Below, piece by piece: positions 1-7,024 of a stretch of 64,000 nt of DNA. The stretch is from DAOTXL01 sp034435455. GTDB taxonomy: Bacteria; Chloroflexota; Anaerolineae; JAAYZQ01. Under the pieces are notes generated by a model. It worked only from the letters and a program-made list of their open reading frames with translations. It was not told where the DNA came from and searched no databases. The translations under genes were made by a program, and so were the position numbers. The DNA is taken from positions 1-64,000 of the forward strand of contig DAOTXL010000012.1 of the NCBI GenBank assembly GCA_034435455.1, written 5' to 3'. Each line of letters starts with the position of its first letter. The first letter of the stretch is position 1.

Positions 1-567
1 CTCCTCGGCAAATTGGTTTTGAGATAGCAGGTCAATGCGCACCTGGTCGTCGGCGAGGGAGACCAGGCCTGGCATGTTGAGCAAATCGCGCACGATGCGT
101 TTTGGGCCATATCCGGCGAAAGACGATCCCGCCAGCCCACGGTGGGCAAAGTCAGCCAGCAGATTATGGGCTAGGTCGGTGAGCAAGATGTAGCCTTGCT
201 GACCGGTAAAACTGCGCTTGCGCCGTGCCTCCAGGCTCAAACCGGATTTGTCGTTGCGAAACTGCTCGACTTCGGCCCCACCCCGCTCATCGTAGAGGCG
301 CAGGAAACAGCCCTTGGAGGGCAAGGACAGGGTCGAGAGATAGTAGCTGTGCTGAAACTGCCCGTCCTTCCCTCGGCGCTTCACAAAAACGCGTACGGGG
401 CGTCCGTAATCGATCGGGGGAGCCACCTCACCGAGCCAGGTGTCTTCCGCATACGGATCCCAGCGCCGCACCTGCCTGGCCAATGCCTCGGCCCGCCGGT
501 TGGACAGGCCCTTGGCCAGGATGTGGTAATAAGGTTTGAAGTTGCGGATGGTCAGTTTGGTCAACAT
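1..567 (-). CDS. Transposase C-terminal part (IS4-superfamily-like), runs off left edge
   Basis: An open frame of 189 codons runs from an ATG at 567 to the window edge without a stop, preceded by a good ribosome site (GAGGAGAT). About 90 residues in it shows YDERGGAEVEQFRNDK, close to the Y-(2)-R-(3)-E-(6)-K signature of IS4-superfamily DDE transposases, followed by RRKRSFTGQQG and a conserved LLTDLAHNLLADF stretch. In complete transposases a few hundred residues carrying the two catalytic aspartates precede this part. Here only about 90 precede it, so the frame appears to be a 5'-truncated remnant, although it starts like a gene and sits behind a strong promoter. No terminal inverted repeat is visible in the window. 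The family assignment rests on motifs only. Confidence 0.6.
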   Translation of the reverse strand, partial: MLTKLTIRNFKPYYHILAKGLSNRRAEALARQVRRWDPYAEDTWLGEVAPPIDYGRPVRVFVKRRGKDGQFQHSYYLSTLSLPSKGCFLRLYDERGGAEVEQFRNDKSGLSLEARRKRSFTGQQGYILLTDLAHNLLADFAHRGLAGSSFAGYGPKRIVRDLLNMPGLVSLADDQVRIDLLSQNQFAEE

Positions 568-570
568 GGC

Positions 571-672
571 TTATCTCCTCACAAGAACGTAGATGCCTTC
601 CTCGGTCTCCTCCGCAGGAGCGATATCCTTCCTCTTCAACTCTTCCAGGCCGGCGCGCGGTTTAGGCCCCAT
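571..672 (-). CDS. Small 33-residue ORF upstream of the transposase remnant
   Basis: An ATG at 672 opens a 33-codon frame (starts MGPKPRAGLEEL, ends GIYVLVRR) whose TAA lies 3 nt before the transposase ATG. It is the first frame after the promoter at 719-747. Its own ribosome site is poor. It may be a leader peptide, a scrap of the original transposase N-terminus in another frame, or chance. I do not recognise it. Confidence 0.3.
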   Translation of the reverse strand: MGPKPRAGLEELKRKDIAPAEETEEGIYVLVRR

Positions 673-718
673 AGCTGCGCCGCCAGGTGTCAATTGACTA
701 CAGGCTCTTTATGATCTG

Positions 719-747
719 ATTATACCTTGGGGGAAAAACACAGTCAA
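719..747 (-). promoter_or_regulatory. Sigma-70-type promoter driving the transposase remnant
   Basis: On the minus strand TTGACT (747-742) and TATAAT (724-719) are separated by exactly 17 nt. It lies just downstream of the rqcH stop, so it reads away from that gene into the small ORF and the transposase fragment. Confidence 0.7.
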
Positions 748-761
748 GGACAGCGGCGGAA

Positions 762-2465
762 TTACGGCGGCGTCCACCGGGGTGCAACCCGGATCGTCTG
801 CTCCTGCGTGTAGGTGACCAGGCCCGGCGCTGCCCCCGGAATGCGCCGCACGTACCGCCGCCGGGTATAGTCCACCAACACCTCTCCCTCGTCCCGCAGG
901 CGGGAAAAGTAGGCGGCCAGTTCCGCCGCCTGACGAAGGGTGGCAGCCGGCAGGTCCTGCCCCTCGGCGCGGACGATGACATGGGCGCCGGGTGCCCCTC
1001 GGGCGTGGAACCACCAGTCGTCGCCCCCGGCGCGGCGGAAGGTGACCTCGTCATTCTGGCGGCTGTTGCGGCCCACCAGGATCGGCAGCCCATCGGGCGA
1101 GGTCAGGGAGAGGGGTCGGCTGCGGCCGGTTTCCCGGCGGCGCTGTCTGGCCCGGACGTACCCGGCCTCCACCAGGGCTGCCTTGACCTCTTCAATCTCG
1201 GGGCGGCTGGCAGCCAGGTCCAGGTCGGTCTCCAGTTGCTCCAGATCGCGCAGGGCCAGGTCCACCTCTGCCAGCCGCGCCGGGCCTCCCTCGGCGGCCC
1301 GCTGCGCCTTGCGGTAGCGGGCAAAGTAAAGCTGGGCGTTATCCACCGCCGACAGTTCCGGGTCGAGTGGGATGCGGAGCGGCTCCCCTTCACCGGTGTC
1401 GGCCACCAGTTCTGTTTGGCCCGGCCTGACAGTGTGGGCATAGGCCAAAATCCATTCCCCCCACTGTCGCCAGCGGTCGGCGTCGGCGGCCTGGGCCAGC
1501 GATTGCTCCAGCGCTTCCCGGCGGCGCTCCAGCCGGGCGCGGGCAGCGGCTATCGCCTCCCGGACCGGGCGCCTGGCGGCAGCGTAGGGGTCGGCGCCGA
1601 CGGTAGCAGCGGTATAGAGTTCGATGGCCCGGCTCATGGAAGGGGCGGGCTGGAATGCGCCCCGGTGGGTGACGGGATAGGGGGCATAGGCCGCCGGTCG
1701 GCCTCCTTCCACCACCACCGTCGGCTGCCATGCCCCACCTTCGAGGGGGGCCAACAGCTCGCGGATCGCCGCCAGCAGCGGCGTGAGGCGTTCCACGCGG
1801 GCCACCGGGGCGCGGGGCTGGCCCAGAGCCCGGAAGGCGATCTCGCGGGCCAGCAGGGGGCTCACCCCCCGCAGGCTGTGGACCAAAACCTGCCATACCT
1901 GGGCCTCCGGTTCCGCTTCGGCCAGGATTTGTCGCAGGCGGTATTCCGTCAGGTCGAAAGGGGATAGCCTGGCCTGGGCGGGGGGCGGTGTGTAAGGTTG
2001 TCCCGGCAGCACCGGCCGCGCCGGGCTGAGGTGGGGCCCCACCCGTTTTACCGCGTCGAGCACCCGGCCCACGCCATCCAGCAGGATGACGTTCGAGTGG
2101 CGGCCCATCACCTCGATCACCAGCGTGCTGCACCCCCACTCCGGATGGTCGCATTCCAGGTGCAGGATGCGTTCCAGGGGTGGTTGGAGGATGGCCGAGA
2201 GGATGGCCCCGCGGGCGCGCTTGCGCAGCAGCAGAAGCAGACCGGTCTCTTTATCCACCCCCCGCCGCAGCTTTTCCGAGGTCAGGTACACGCCGCCCAG
2301 CTCAGGATGGGCTGAGGCCAGCAGGTAGTGGCGCTGTCGCCCGGCATAGATTTCCAACCCCACCGAGAGGGGGTCGGGCAACAGGGCCTGTTGCACCCGG
2401 CCTCCCAGGAGGGTGTTGCGCAATTCGTCGGCCATGCAGGCCATAGTCAGGGCATCAAAATACAT
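762..2465 (-). CDS. rqcH: RqcH / NFACT family protein (fibronectin-binding A domain, ribosome quality control)
   Basis: Length 567 aa matches bacterial NFACT proteins. The N-terminal NFACT-N (FbpA) domain begins MYFDALTMACMADEL and includes LEIYAGRQRHYLL and the GRHSNVILLD block. A helical coiled-coil middle with many Ala/Arg/Glu residues follows. The C-terminal NFACT-R (DUF814) domain is marked by DGLPILVGRNSRQNDEVTF and WWFHARGAPGAHVIV near residues 455-500. Family knowledge: RqcH binds stalled 50S-peptidyl-tRNA complexes and recruits tRNA-Ala to add C-terminal alanine tails that mark the chain for degradation; older annotations call it fibronectin-binding protein. It follows the deacetylase gene on the same strand, separated by a palindromic element at 2481-2541. 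A tRNA-Ala(UGC) gene, the substrate used by RqcH, lies 2 kb away. Confidence 0.9.
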   Translation of the reverse strand: MYFDALTMACMADELRNTLLGGRVQQALLPDPLSVGLEIYAGRQRHYLLASAHPELGGVYLTSEKLRRGVDKETGLLLLLRKRARGAILSAILQPPLERILHLECDHPEWGCSTLVIEVMGRHSNVILLDGVGRVLDAVKRVGPHLSPARPVLPGQPYTPPPAQARLSPFDLTEYRLRQILAEAEPEAQVWQVLVHSLRGVSPLLAREIAFRALGQPRAPVARVERLTPLLAAIRELLAPLEGGAWQPTVVVEGGRPAAYAPYPVTHRGAFQPAPSMSRAIELYTAATVGADPYAAARRPVREAIAAARARLERRREALEQSLAQAADADRWRQWGEWILAYAHTVRPGQTELVADTGEGEPLRIPLDPELSAVDNAQLYFARYRKAQRAAEGGPARLAEVDLALRDLEQLETDLDLAASRPEIEEVKAALVEAGYVRARQRRRETGRSRPLSLTSPDGLPILVGRNSRQNDEVTFRRAGGDDWWFHARGAPGAHVIVRAEGQDLPAATLRQAAELAAYFSRLRDEGEVLVDYTRRRYVRRIPGAAPGLVTYTQEQTIRVAPRWTPP

Positions 2466-2480
2466 GTCAGGCCTGAAGCA

Positions 2481-2541
2481 GATCCGAAAACCTGTCGGGG
2501 CAGCCTTCCCAACCTGCCCGGACAGCCTGGGTTTTCGGATC
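2481..2541. repeat. Long palindromic element (REP/terminator-like), copy 1
   Basis: A perfect 12-bp inverted repeat (GATCCGAAAACC / GGTTTTCGGATC) encloses a second imperfect one (CTGTCGGGGCAG / CTGCCCGGACAG) around a short loop, giving a hairpin of about 60 nt. It fills most of the gap between the deacetylase stop and the rqcH start. A related copy is at 63759-63811 and a half copy at 41176-41207, so this is a dispersed element. No T-run follows. Confidence 0.7.
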
Positions 2542-2546
2542 GGTTC

Positions 2547-3614
2547 CTACCAGTCGAGGTTCAATTTACGGATAAAGGCCTCCAGATCGTCGCCGCCCTG
2601 GATGCGGATGCGGCGCAGGGTGAAAAGGCTGTCGGTGGTGTGGGTTGCCCCCTGTTCGGTGAGCACTCCTCCCCAAAAGTGAGCCGATCGCAGCACCTCT
2701 ATGACGTTCTGGTCGTAGCGGCCGGCCGGGTAGGCGTAGAAGCGGCATGTCTCACCCGTCCGGGCCTCGATCGCCTCTTTGGGGGCCAGGATCTGAAAAA
2801 CCAGGAACTGATAGCCCCGGTTGCGCAGGTCAGGATGGTCGTAACTGTGCGGTTCAAACCTCATGCCGGCGGCGTGCATCTCCTGGACCTGCTCCCACGA
2901 CAAAAAGTCGGGGTTGGCATGGTCAATCGGCGCCGAGATCAGGAAAAACGTCCCGGTAAAGCCGTAGGAGCGCAGGAGCGGGAAGGCGTGGCTGTAGGCG
3001 TCGGCGTATCCGTCGTCGAAGGTGAGGATGATCGGCCGGGGCGGCAACGGCCGGCCGAGTGTCAGGTGGAGCGCCAGGTCGTTCAGGGAGATAGACTCGT
3101 AGCCGGCTTCCCGCAGGTAGCGGAGTTGGGCCTCAAAGGCGACAGGGCTTACCGACAGGTCGCGGCGGAGGGCATCGGCGTTGGGGGGCGGCTCGGCGAT
3201 GTGGTGATACATTAGAATGGGTACCCGCACCTGGCGGTATACGCCGTCGGGGGTCGGGCGCAGGGGGGTGGGGGTAAAGGTCGGTGTGGGGGTGGAGGTC
3301 GGTGTGGGGGTAGGGGTAGAGGTCGGTGTGAAGGTTGGGGTAGAGGTCGGTGTGGGGGTGGAAGTTGGGGTGGGGGTAGATGTCGAGGTGGCGGTTGGGG
3401 TGGCCGTCGGTGTGTCGGTAGCTGTGGGGGAGGGGGTGAAGGTCGCCGTCACGATGGGGATGTTTTGGGCAGCGAGCAATGTTGCCTCGGCCCCGGCCCT
3501 TCCCGGCTGCGGCACTCCGCCGCGCCAGTAGGCGGCGCTGATTAACAGCATGGCCAACGGCAGGGCCAAAGCTTTTAGCGGCACCGACCAGCGGGACCCG
3601 AATAGGCGTTGCAA
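2547..3614 (-). CDS. Membrane-anchored polysaccharide deacetylase (NodB domain)
   Basis: The open frame extends upstream to a TTG at 3671, but that TTG belongs to a TTGACA -35 box (promoter 3643-3671). I therefore place the start at the TTG at 3614, preceded by GGAGAGA, giving 355 aa. One N-terminal membrane segment is followed by about 60 residues of Thr/Pro/Ser repeats that probably span or decorate the cell surface. The NodB hydrolase domain carries TFDDGYADAY (catalytic and metal Asp), HSYDH (metal histidines) and YPAGRYD. The family removes acetyl groups from N-acetylated glycans such as peptidoglycan or exopolysaccharide, here outside the membrane. The Thr/Pro linker is encoded by a degenerate GT-rich tandem repeat (about 3265-3440). 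It probably heads a two-gene unit with rqcH. Confidence 0.85.
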   Translation of the reverse strand: MQRLFGSRWSVPLKALALPLAMLLISAAYWRGGVPQPGRAGAEATLLAAQNIPIVTATFTPSPTATDTPTATPTATSTSTPTPTSTPTPTSTPTFTPTSTPTPTPTSTPTPTFTPTPLRPTPDGVYRQVRVPILMYHHIAEPPPNADALRRDLSVSPVAFEAQLRYLREAGYESISLNDLALHLTLGRPLPPRPIILTFDDGYADAYSHAFPLLRSYGFTGTFFLISAPIDHANPDFLSWEQVQEMHAAGMRFEPHSYDHPDLRNRGYQFLVFQILAPKEAIEARTGETCRFYAYPAGRYDQNVIEVLRSAHFWGGVLTEQGATHTTDSLFTLRRIRIQGGDDLEAFIRKLNLDW

Positions 3615-3642
3615 TCTCTCTCCAATTCGCCCGGTTTCCCCT

Positions 3643-3671
3643 AAGATACCGCCAAATGGGCCGGGTGTCAA
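3643..3671 (-). promoter_or_regulatory. Promoter of the deacetylase-rqcH unit
   Basis: On the minus strand TTGACA (3671-3666), a 17-nt spacer and TATCTT (3648-3643). The -35 is one half of the palindrome at 3664-3700 shared with the rnpB promoter. Confidence 0.55.
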
Positions 3672-3700
3672 GTGTCAGGTGTCCTGTGACATTTGACACC
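3664..3700. promoter_or_regulatory. Palindrome carrying two divergent -35 boxes
   Basis: GGTGTCAAGTGTCA (3664-3677) and TGACATTTGACACC (3687-3700) are inverted repeats matching 13 of 14, with 9 nt between. Each arm contains a consensus TTGACA used by one of the two divergent promoters. The stretch also reads as degenerate heptamers, so it may have arisen from a short tandem repeat, or it may be an operator. Confidence 0.5.
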
Positions 3701-3721
3701 TGGCCTCTGATACTTTATAAT
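3693..3721 (+). promoter_or_regulatory. Consensus promoter of the rnpB-tRNA operon
   Basis: TTGACA (3693-3698), exactly 17 nt, TATAAT (3716-3721): a full-consensus sigma-70-type promoter. The predicted start near 3727 coincides with the P1 helix of the RNase P RNA. Confidence 0.8.
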
Positions 3722-3724
3722 CCT

Positions 3725-4244
3725 GGTGGGCCGATGGGTGAGCCGTCGCCGGGCAGCGTGGCTGTCTGGAGGAACTTCCCGACTCCCGGTCTCGATCCCG
3801 TTGGGATCGGGACAGGGTTGCCCCACGAAACAGCAAGTGGGGGCAGGCCGGCGAGAGCCGCGTCCTGACTACAACCGCAACAGAAAGGATTCCCGCCGGT
3901 GTGCCCTCTGCCTCCCCCCGTGGCGGGGGAGGCCGGGGGAGGGCCGCCGGTGAGGGGCGAACCGGTGGGGTAAGAGCCCACCAGCGGCCGTGGCGACATG
4001 GCCGGCTGGGCGAGCGTGCAACCGGGAGCAAGGCGAGTGGGTCGGGCAAGCAGGACGCTCTTGCCTCTACCTCTGGCATCCTGCTGGTTCGATCTCGTCG
4101 CAGCGGCGACGATGAGGTCGGGTTACACCCGACAGGTCAGGAGCCGCCATCCTGTTTTCGGGATGAGACAGATGACGGCAGGGTTCGACCCCGTGAGGGG
4201 GGGGACCCACAGAATCGGGAGTATGATCCCATCCGGCCCACCGG
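3725..4244 (+). ncRNA. rnpB: RNase P RNA, bacterial type, about 520 nt
   Basis: Hallmarks are present in order. Terminal helix P1 forms between GGTGGGCCG (3725-3733) and CGGCCCACC (4234-4242). The conserved GAGGAACTTCCCGACTCC region sits near 3769. The P10-P11 region GGCGAACCGGTGGGGTAAGAGCCCACCAG (given in two parts: GGCGAACCGG, then TGGGGTAAGAGCCCACCAG) is near 3956-3983. ACAGAATCGGGAG lies near 4210. ACTTCCCGA pairs with TCGGGAGT, leaving one bulged U, as expected for catalytic helix P4. At about 520 nt it is longer than the roughly 400 nt of most bacterial forms; a GC-rich stem near 3905-3950 accounts for part of this. The RNA is the catalytic subunit of the ribozyme that makes mature tRNA 5' ends. 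tRNA-Leu starts 6 nt downstream without a terminator. Confidence 0.92.
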
Positions 4245-4250
4245 ATAAGC

Positions 4251-4337
4251 GCCGACGTGGCGGAAATGGCAGACGCGACAGACTTAGGATCTGTTACCCT
4301 GCGGGGTGTGGAGGTTCAAATCCTCTCGTCGGCACCA
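4251..4337 (+). tRNA. tRNA-Leu (UAG)
   Basis: A cloverleaf of 87 nt with CCA encoded: acceptor GCCGACG pairs with CGTCGGC, the D-arm contains GGCGGAAATGGCAGACGC, anticodon stem ACAGA/TCTGT encloses CTTAGGA (anticodon TAG), a long class II variable arm follows, and the T-arm is GGAGGTTCAAATCCTCT. It begins 6 nt after the rnpB P1 helix and appears cotranscribed with it. Confidence 0.95.
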
Positions 4338-4407
4338 GTAAAACGGGAAGCGTAAAACGTAAAGAGTAAAACGTAAAGCGTAAAGCGTAAGGCGTAAAAC
4401 GTAAGGT
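4338..4407 (+). repeat. Heptameric tandem repeat (GTAAARC), 10 units
   Basis: Ten 7-bp units (GTAAAAC, GTAAAGC, GTAAGGC and variants, one degenerate) fill the whole spacer between the two tRNAs apart from the last 4 nt. Further copies are at 11984-12018 (5 units) and 43321-43334 (2 units). It resembles the short tandemly repeated sequences known from cyanobacteria. Confidence 0.8.
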
Positions 4408-4411
4408 GTTT

Positions 4412-4486
4412 GGGCCCGTGGCCTAGCGGGAAGGCGTCTGCTTTGCACGCAGAAGATCGCCGGTTCGAATCCGGCCGGGTCCACCA
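4412..4486 (+). tRNA. tRNA-Ala (UGC)
   Basis: 75 nt with CCA encoded. Acceptor GGGCCCG pairs with CGGGTCC (one G-T pair), the anticodon stem TCTGC/GCAGA encloses TTTGCAC (anticodon TGC), and the T-arm is GCCGGTTCGAATCCGGC. It is probably the last gene of the rnpB transcript. Confidence 0.95.
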
Positions 4487-4506
4487 ATAAACAGGCTTTC
4501 GGCCAA

Positions 4507-4536
4507 AGGGGCAGCGATCGTTTTCCCGCTGCCCCT
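4507..4536 (+). terminator. Hairpin after tRNA-Ala (possible terminator)
   Basis: AGGGGCAGCG and CGCTGCCCCT form a perfect 10-bp stem with a 10-nt loop containing TTTT. No T-run follows, so termination is uncertain. Confidence 0.4.
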
Positions 4537-4561
4537 CCTGCACTCAGGAGAGGAGAATGGG

Positions 4562-4981
4562 ATGGCCCACGAACCACCTCGCCGGGCACTCTTTGCCGGC
4601 TTGATCCAGGATGAAGAAGGCAAGCCGGTGGATGTCGTTCTGGTAGGAGATACCCCCTACTATGTCATTGACGATGCCGGCTTTCGACGCCATGTCGAGT
4701 CCGAGGCTGTGGACCGCCAGGTCATTGAGATGCTGCGGGAGCAGTTTATGGCCCACCGGGAAATCGCCACCGAGGCCATGCTCCAGATGCTGGGCCAGGA
4801 TGACCTGTTCACCAAGGCGATGATTGACGCTTCTATCAAAAACATGGATCGGGTGATTGAGCACGGTTTGCCCGACGATGCCCGCGTCTGGCTGGGAATG
4901 CTCGGCTTCCGGGTGATCGTCAACGTGCATGGCCAGGTAGTGCGGCTGGATATGCCGGAGCAAGAGATATTGGACGAGTAG
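4562..4981 (+). CDS. Conserved hypothetical protein, 139 aa
   Basis: The start is the ATG after a strong AGGAGAGGAG site. The product is a soluble, acidic, mostly helical protein (starts MAHEPPRRALFAGLIQ, ends MPEQEILDE) with no signal peptide, membrane segment or cofactor motif that I recognise. The N-terminal part reads like a small beta domain (DVVLVGDTPYYVID) and the rest like a helical bundle (IEMLREQFMAHREIA). It is the first of three genes in the same direction (4562-7024); the next two are linked by overlapping codons, so a shared role is likely but unknown. Confidence 0.75.
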   Translation: MAHEPPRRALFAGLIQDEEGKPVDVVLVGDTPYYVIDDAGFRRHVESEAVDRQVIEMLREQFMAHREIATEAMLQMLGQDDLFTKAMIDASIKNMDRVIEHGLPDDARVWLGMLGFRVIVNVHGQVVRLDMPEQEILDE

Positions 4982-5009
4982 GGATGGCCGGCCGTTCCCG
5001 CCGAGAGGG

Positions 5010-5279
5010 ATGAGAAGAGGAATGTGGGAATATTGTCTGCTGGCCTGTACCCCCATGTCGGGCCTGGATGAGGAGGGGGTTCGCCTGGCCTACCAGGTGA
5101 TCGGGCCGGATGGAGCCCGGGAACTGGAAGTCCGTTGTGGCGAGCGGTCGCCTTTGCAGGCCATCGGGCGGCTGCTCAACGAGCTGGGGCAGGAGGGCTG
5201 GGAACTGGTGGCCTACGATACCGGCACCAACCGCGGGGTATTCAAGCGGCCGGCACGCAAACCGGGAGACGACCGATGA
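5010..5279 (+). CDS. Small conserved protein of 89 aa with a GWELVAYDTG motif
   Basis: The sequence begins MRRGMWEYCLLACTPM and contains GQEGWELVAYDTGTNRGVFKRP. Small one-domain proteins that start with a W-E-Y strand and end with GWELV followed by a K-R strand are common and of unknown function (DUF4177-like pattern; this is a resemblance, not a search result). The ATG at 5022 (MWEYC) is an equally good start because neither ribosome site is well spaced. The stop overlaps the next ATG (ATGA), which indicates translational coupling. Confidence 0.65.
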   Translation: MRRGMWEYCLLACTPMSGLDEEGVRLAYQVIGPDGARELEVRCGERSPLQAIGRLLNELGQEGWELVAYDTGTNRGVFKRPARKPGDDR

Positions 5280-7024
5280 TCCGGGAGATCCCCTCTCGTG
5301 GCAACGAAGAGATCGATCTGTACATGCGCACCTACTATTCGCTGCTGCGCTCCACCAGCGATATCCGCATCCGCTCGCTGGAGGAGACCCACTCGGCGAT
5401 GAATTCCAGCCTGCACATCGGCGCCGATGACCCCCGCCCCGACCTTTCGGCTTTTGTCTACAGTGTGATGCGTCTGCCCCCCTGCCTGCCCCAGGTGCGC
5501 CTGGTGTTGATGGGCCAGTCGGATGAGGTGTTTGACCGGCGGGGCTTCCCCGATGTGGAGAAATGGGAGCCGGTGACGGCCCACTCCCGTCGGCGCAAGA
5601 TGTTTTTCGACGGCCAGGGCATTCTGGCGACCTTTATCGCCAGCGTGTCGGACATAGACGACCTGATCCCGATGCTGACCGCCTATCAGATCGAGTGGAA
5701 CAAGCTTCATGGCCGGCTGGCCGATACCCCCTCTCTGGCCCGCATCGAGGCCCACGTTTCCGGCCGGAGGCCGTTGCTACCCGACGAGGTGGGCCAGATA
5801 GCCGATCTCCTGGATGTGTCGGCCGACGATTTTGCCAAGCTTCAGGCCGCCTGGGGGCCGATGTTGTGGCCCAACCTGCTCCGGGCCGGCCAACGGCGGC
5901 TGGATATGTCGATCCGGCTGTTGGCCGGCTCGCTGACCGACTATCGCCGGGCCACCGCCGGCTGGTGGTCTACCATCTCTCAGGAGGTGGACCGCTATCT
6001 GGAGAGCGATCTCTTTTACCGGCCTGTCTATTTTGTGTCGTCCAACACGCACAGCCTGGCGAACCTGCTGTGCGGTTATGCCCGGACCATCGAGGCGGAC
6101 CTGGTCACATACCTGGAGGAGGTCAATCCGGAAAACCTGTGGCACCACTACCGGCGTTGCCGGGCCGGCGGGCAGGGGGGCGAACTGGACAACCTGCTCT
6201 ACTATGCCTTGAGCAGGTATCTGCGCCACGGCGATGCCCGGGAACGGGCCCGAAAGCAGGCTGCCCTGCAGAGCTACTACCGGGAGCATGGCCTGTTGCA
6301 TGTGGAAAACCCGCTCTACCTGGATGTCGCGGCCCAGGTCATCGAACTGAACTCGATCTGCCCGGAGAACCTGGACCCCCGTGTGCGGGTGGAAGGCCTG
6401 GAACTGCTCCGCCAGAGCGAGGCGGTCATTTTCAACGTGGACTATCCGTTAGGCATGGCCGCCTACCAGATCTTTAGCCAGGTGGCGGCCAACCTGGGCG
6501 AACTGCGGGGGGTTTATTTTATGGGCAAGGCGGCCACCCTCAACGGCCAGGTCGGTGATGTGATGATCCCCAACGTGATCTATGACGAGCATTCGCAGAA
6601 TACCTTTTTGTTCAAGAACTGCTTCGTCGCCACGGATGTCGCGCCGTACCTGCTGCAGGGCAGTGTGTTCGATAACCAGAAGGCAGTGACGGTGCGGGGG
6701 ACCTTTTTGCAGAACAAGGACTTTGTGAGCGTCTTTTACAAAGAGGGCTATACCGATATCGAGATGGAGGCGGGGCCATACCTGAGCGGGGTGTATGAGA
6801 ATATCTACCCCACCCGCTATCCGATCAACGAGATCGTCAACCTGTTCATCAACGCACCCTACGACATCGGCGTGATCCACTATGCATCGGACACGCCCTA
6901 TAGCCGCCGGCAGAGCCTGCTTTCCAAGAGCCTGTCCTACTTTGGCGTGGATGCCACCTACGCTGCGTCTATTGCCATCCTGCGGCGCATCCTGAGCCGG
7001 GAGGTAGCGCTGTTGCGCCGCTAG
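5276..7024 (+). CDS. Conserved protein of 582 aa with a nucleoside-phosphorylase-like C-terminal domain
   Basis: The frame is open further upstream, but the ATG at 5276 overlaps the preceding TGA and opens the typical protein (MIREIPSRGNEEIDLYM). The N-terminal two thirds are helical and unfamiliar. From about residue 405 the sequence looks like the purine nucleoside phosphorylase/MTA nucleosidase fold: GVYFMGKAATLNGQVGDVMI resembles the G-x-x-x-G-D-V-x-I-P strand, and YTDIEMEAGPYL near residue 495 resembles the D-x-E-M-E ribose-binding motif. A hydrolase or phosphorylase acting on a nucleoside-like ligand is possible but is inference. The stop shares the palindrome CTAG with the convergent HAD gene. 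Confidence 0.75.
   Translation: MIREIPSRGNEEIDLYMRTYYSLLRSTSDIRIRSLEETHSAMNSSLHIGADDPRPDLSAFVYSVMRLPPCLPQVRLVLMGQSDEVFDRRGFPDVEKWEPVTAHSRRRKMFFDGQGILATFIASVSDIDDLIPMLTAYQIEWNKLHGRLADTPSLARIEAHVSGRRPLLPDEVGQIADLLDVSADDFAKLQAAWGPMLWPNLLRAGQRRLDMSIRLLAGSLTDYRRATAGWWSTISQEVDRYLESDLFYRPVYFVSSNTHSLANLLCGYARTIEADLVTYLEEVNPENLWHHYRRCRAGGQGGELDNLLYYALSRYLRHGDARERARKQAALQSYYREHGLLHVENPLYLDVAAQVIELNSICPENLDPRVRVEGLELLRQSEAVIFNVDYPLGMAAYQIFSQVAANLGELRGVYFMGKAATLNGQVGDVMIPNVIYDEHSQNTFLFKNCFVATDVAPYLLQGSVFDNQKAVTVRGTFLQNKDFVSVFYKEGYTDIEMEAGPYLSGVYENIYPTRYPINEIVNLFINAPYDIGVIHYASDTPYSRRQSLLSKSLSYFGVDATYAASIAILRRILSREVALLRR

Noticed and set aside
3217..3531. Plus-strand ORF of Val/Gly repeats
   Set aside because: It is the antisense of the Thr/Pro linker repeat of the deacetylase and has no start context or homology pattern.
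3901..4369. Plus-strand ORFs across the RNase P RNA
   Set aside because: The conserved RNase P helices and tRNA-Leu account for this region; the peptides are low-complexity Arg/Gly.
4284..4623. Minus-strand ORFs over the tRNA genes (Leu/Tyr/Phe-rich)
   Set aside because: They are translations of the GTAAARC heptamers and tRNAs; stable RNA genes on the other strand explain the sequence.
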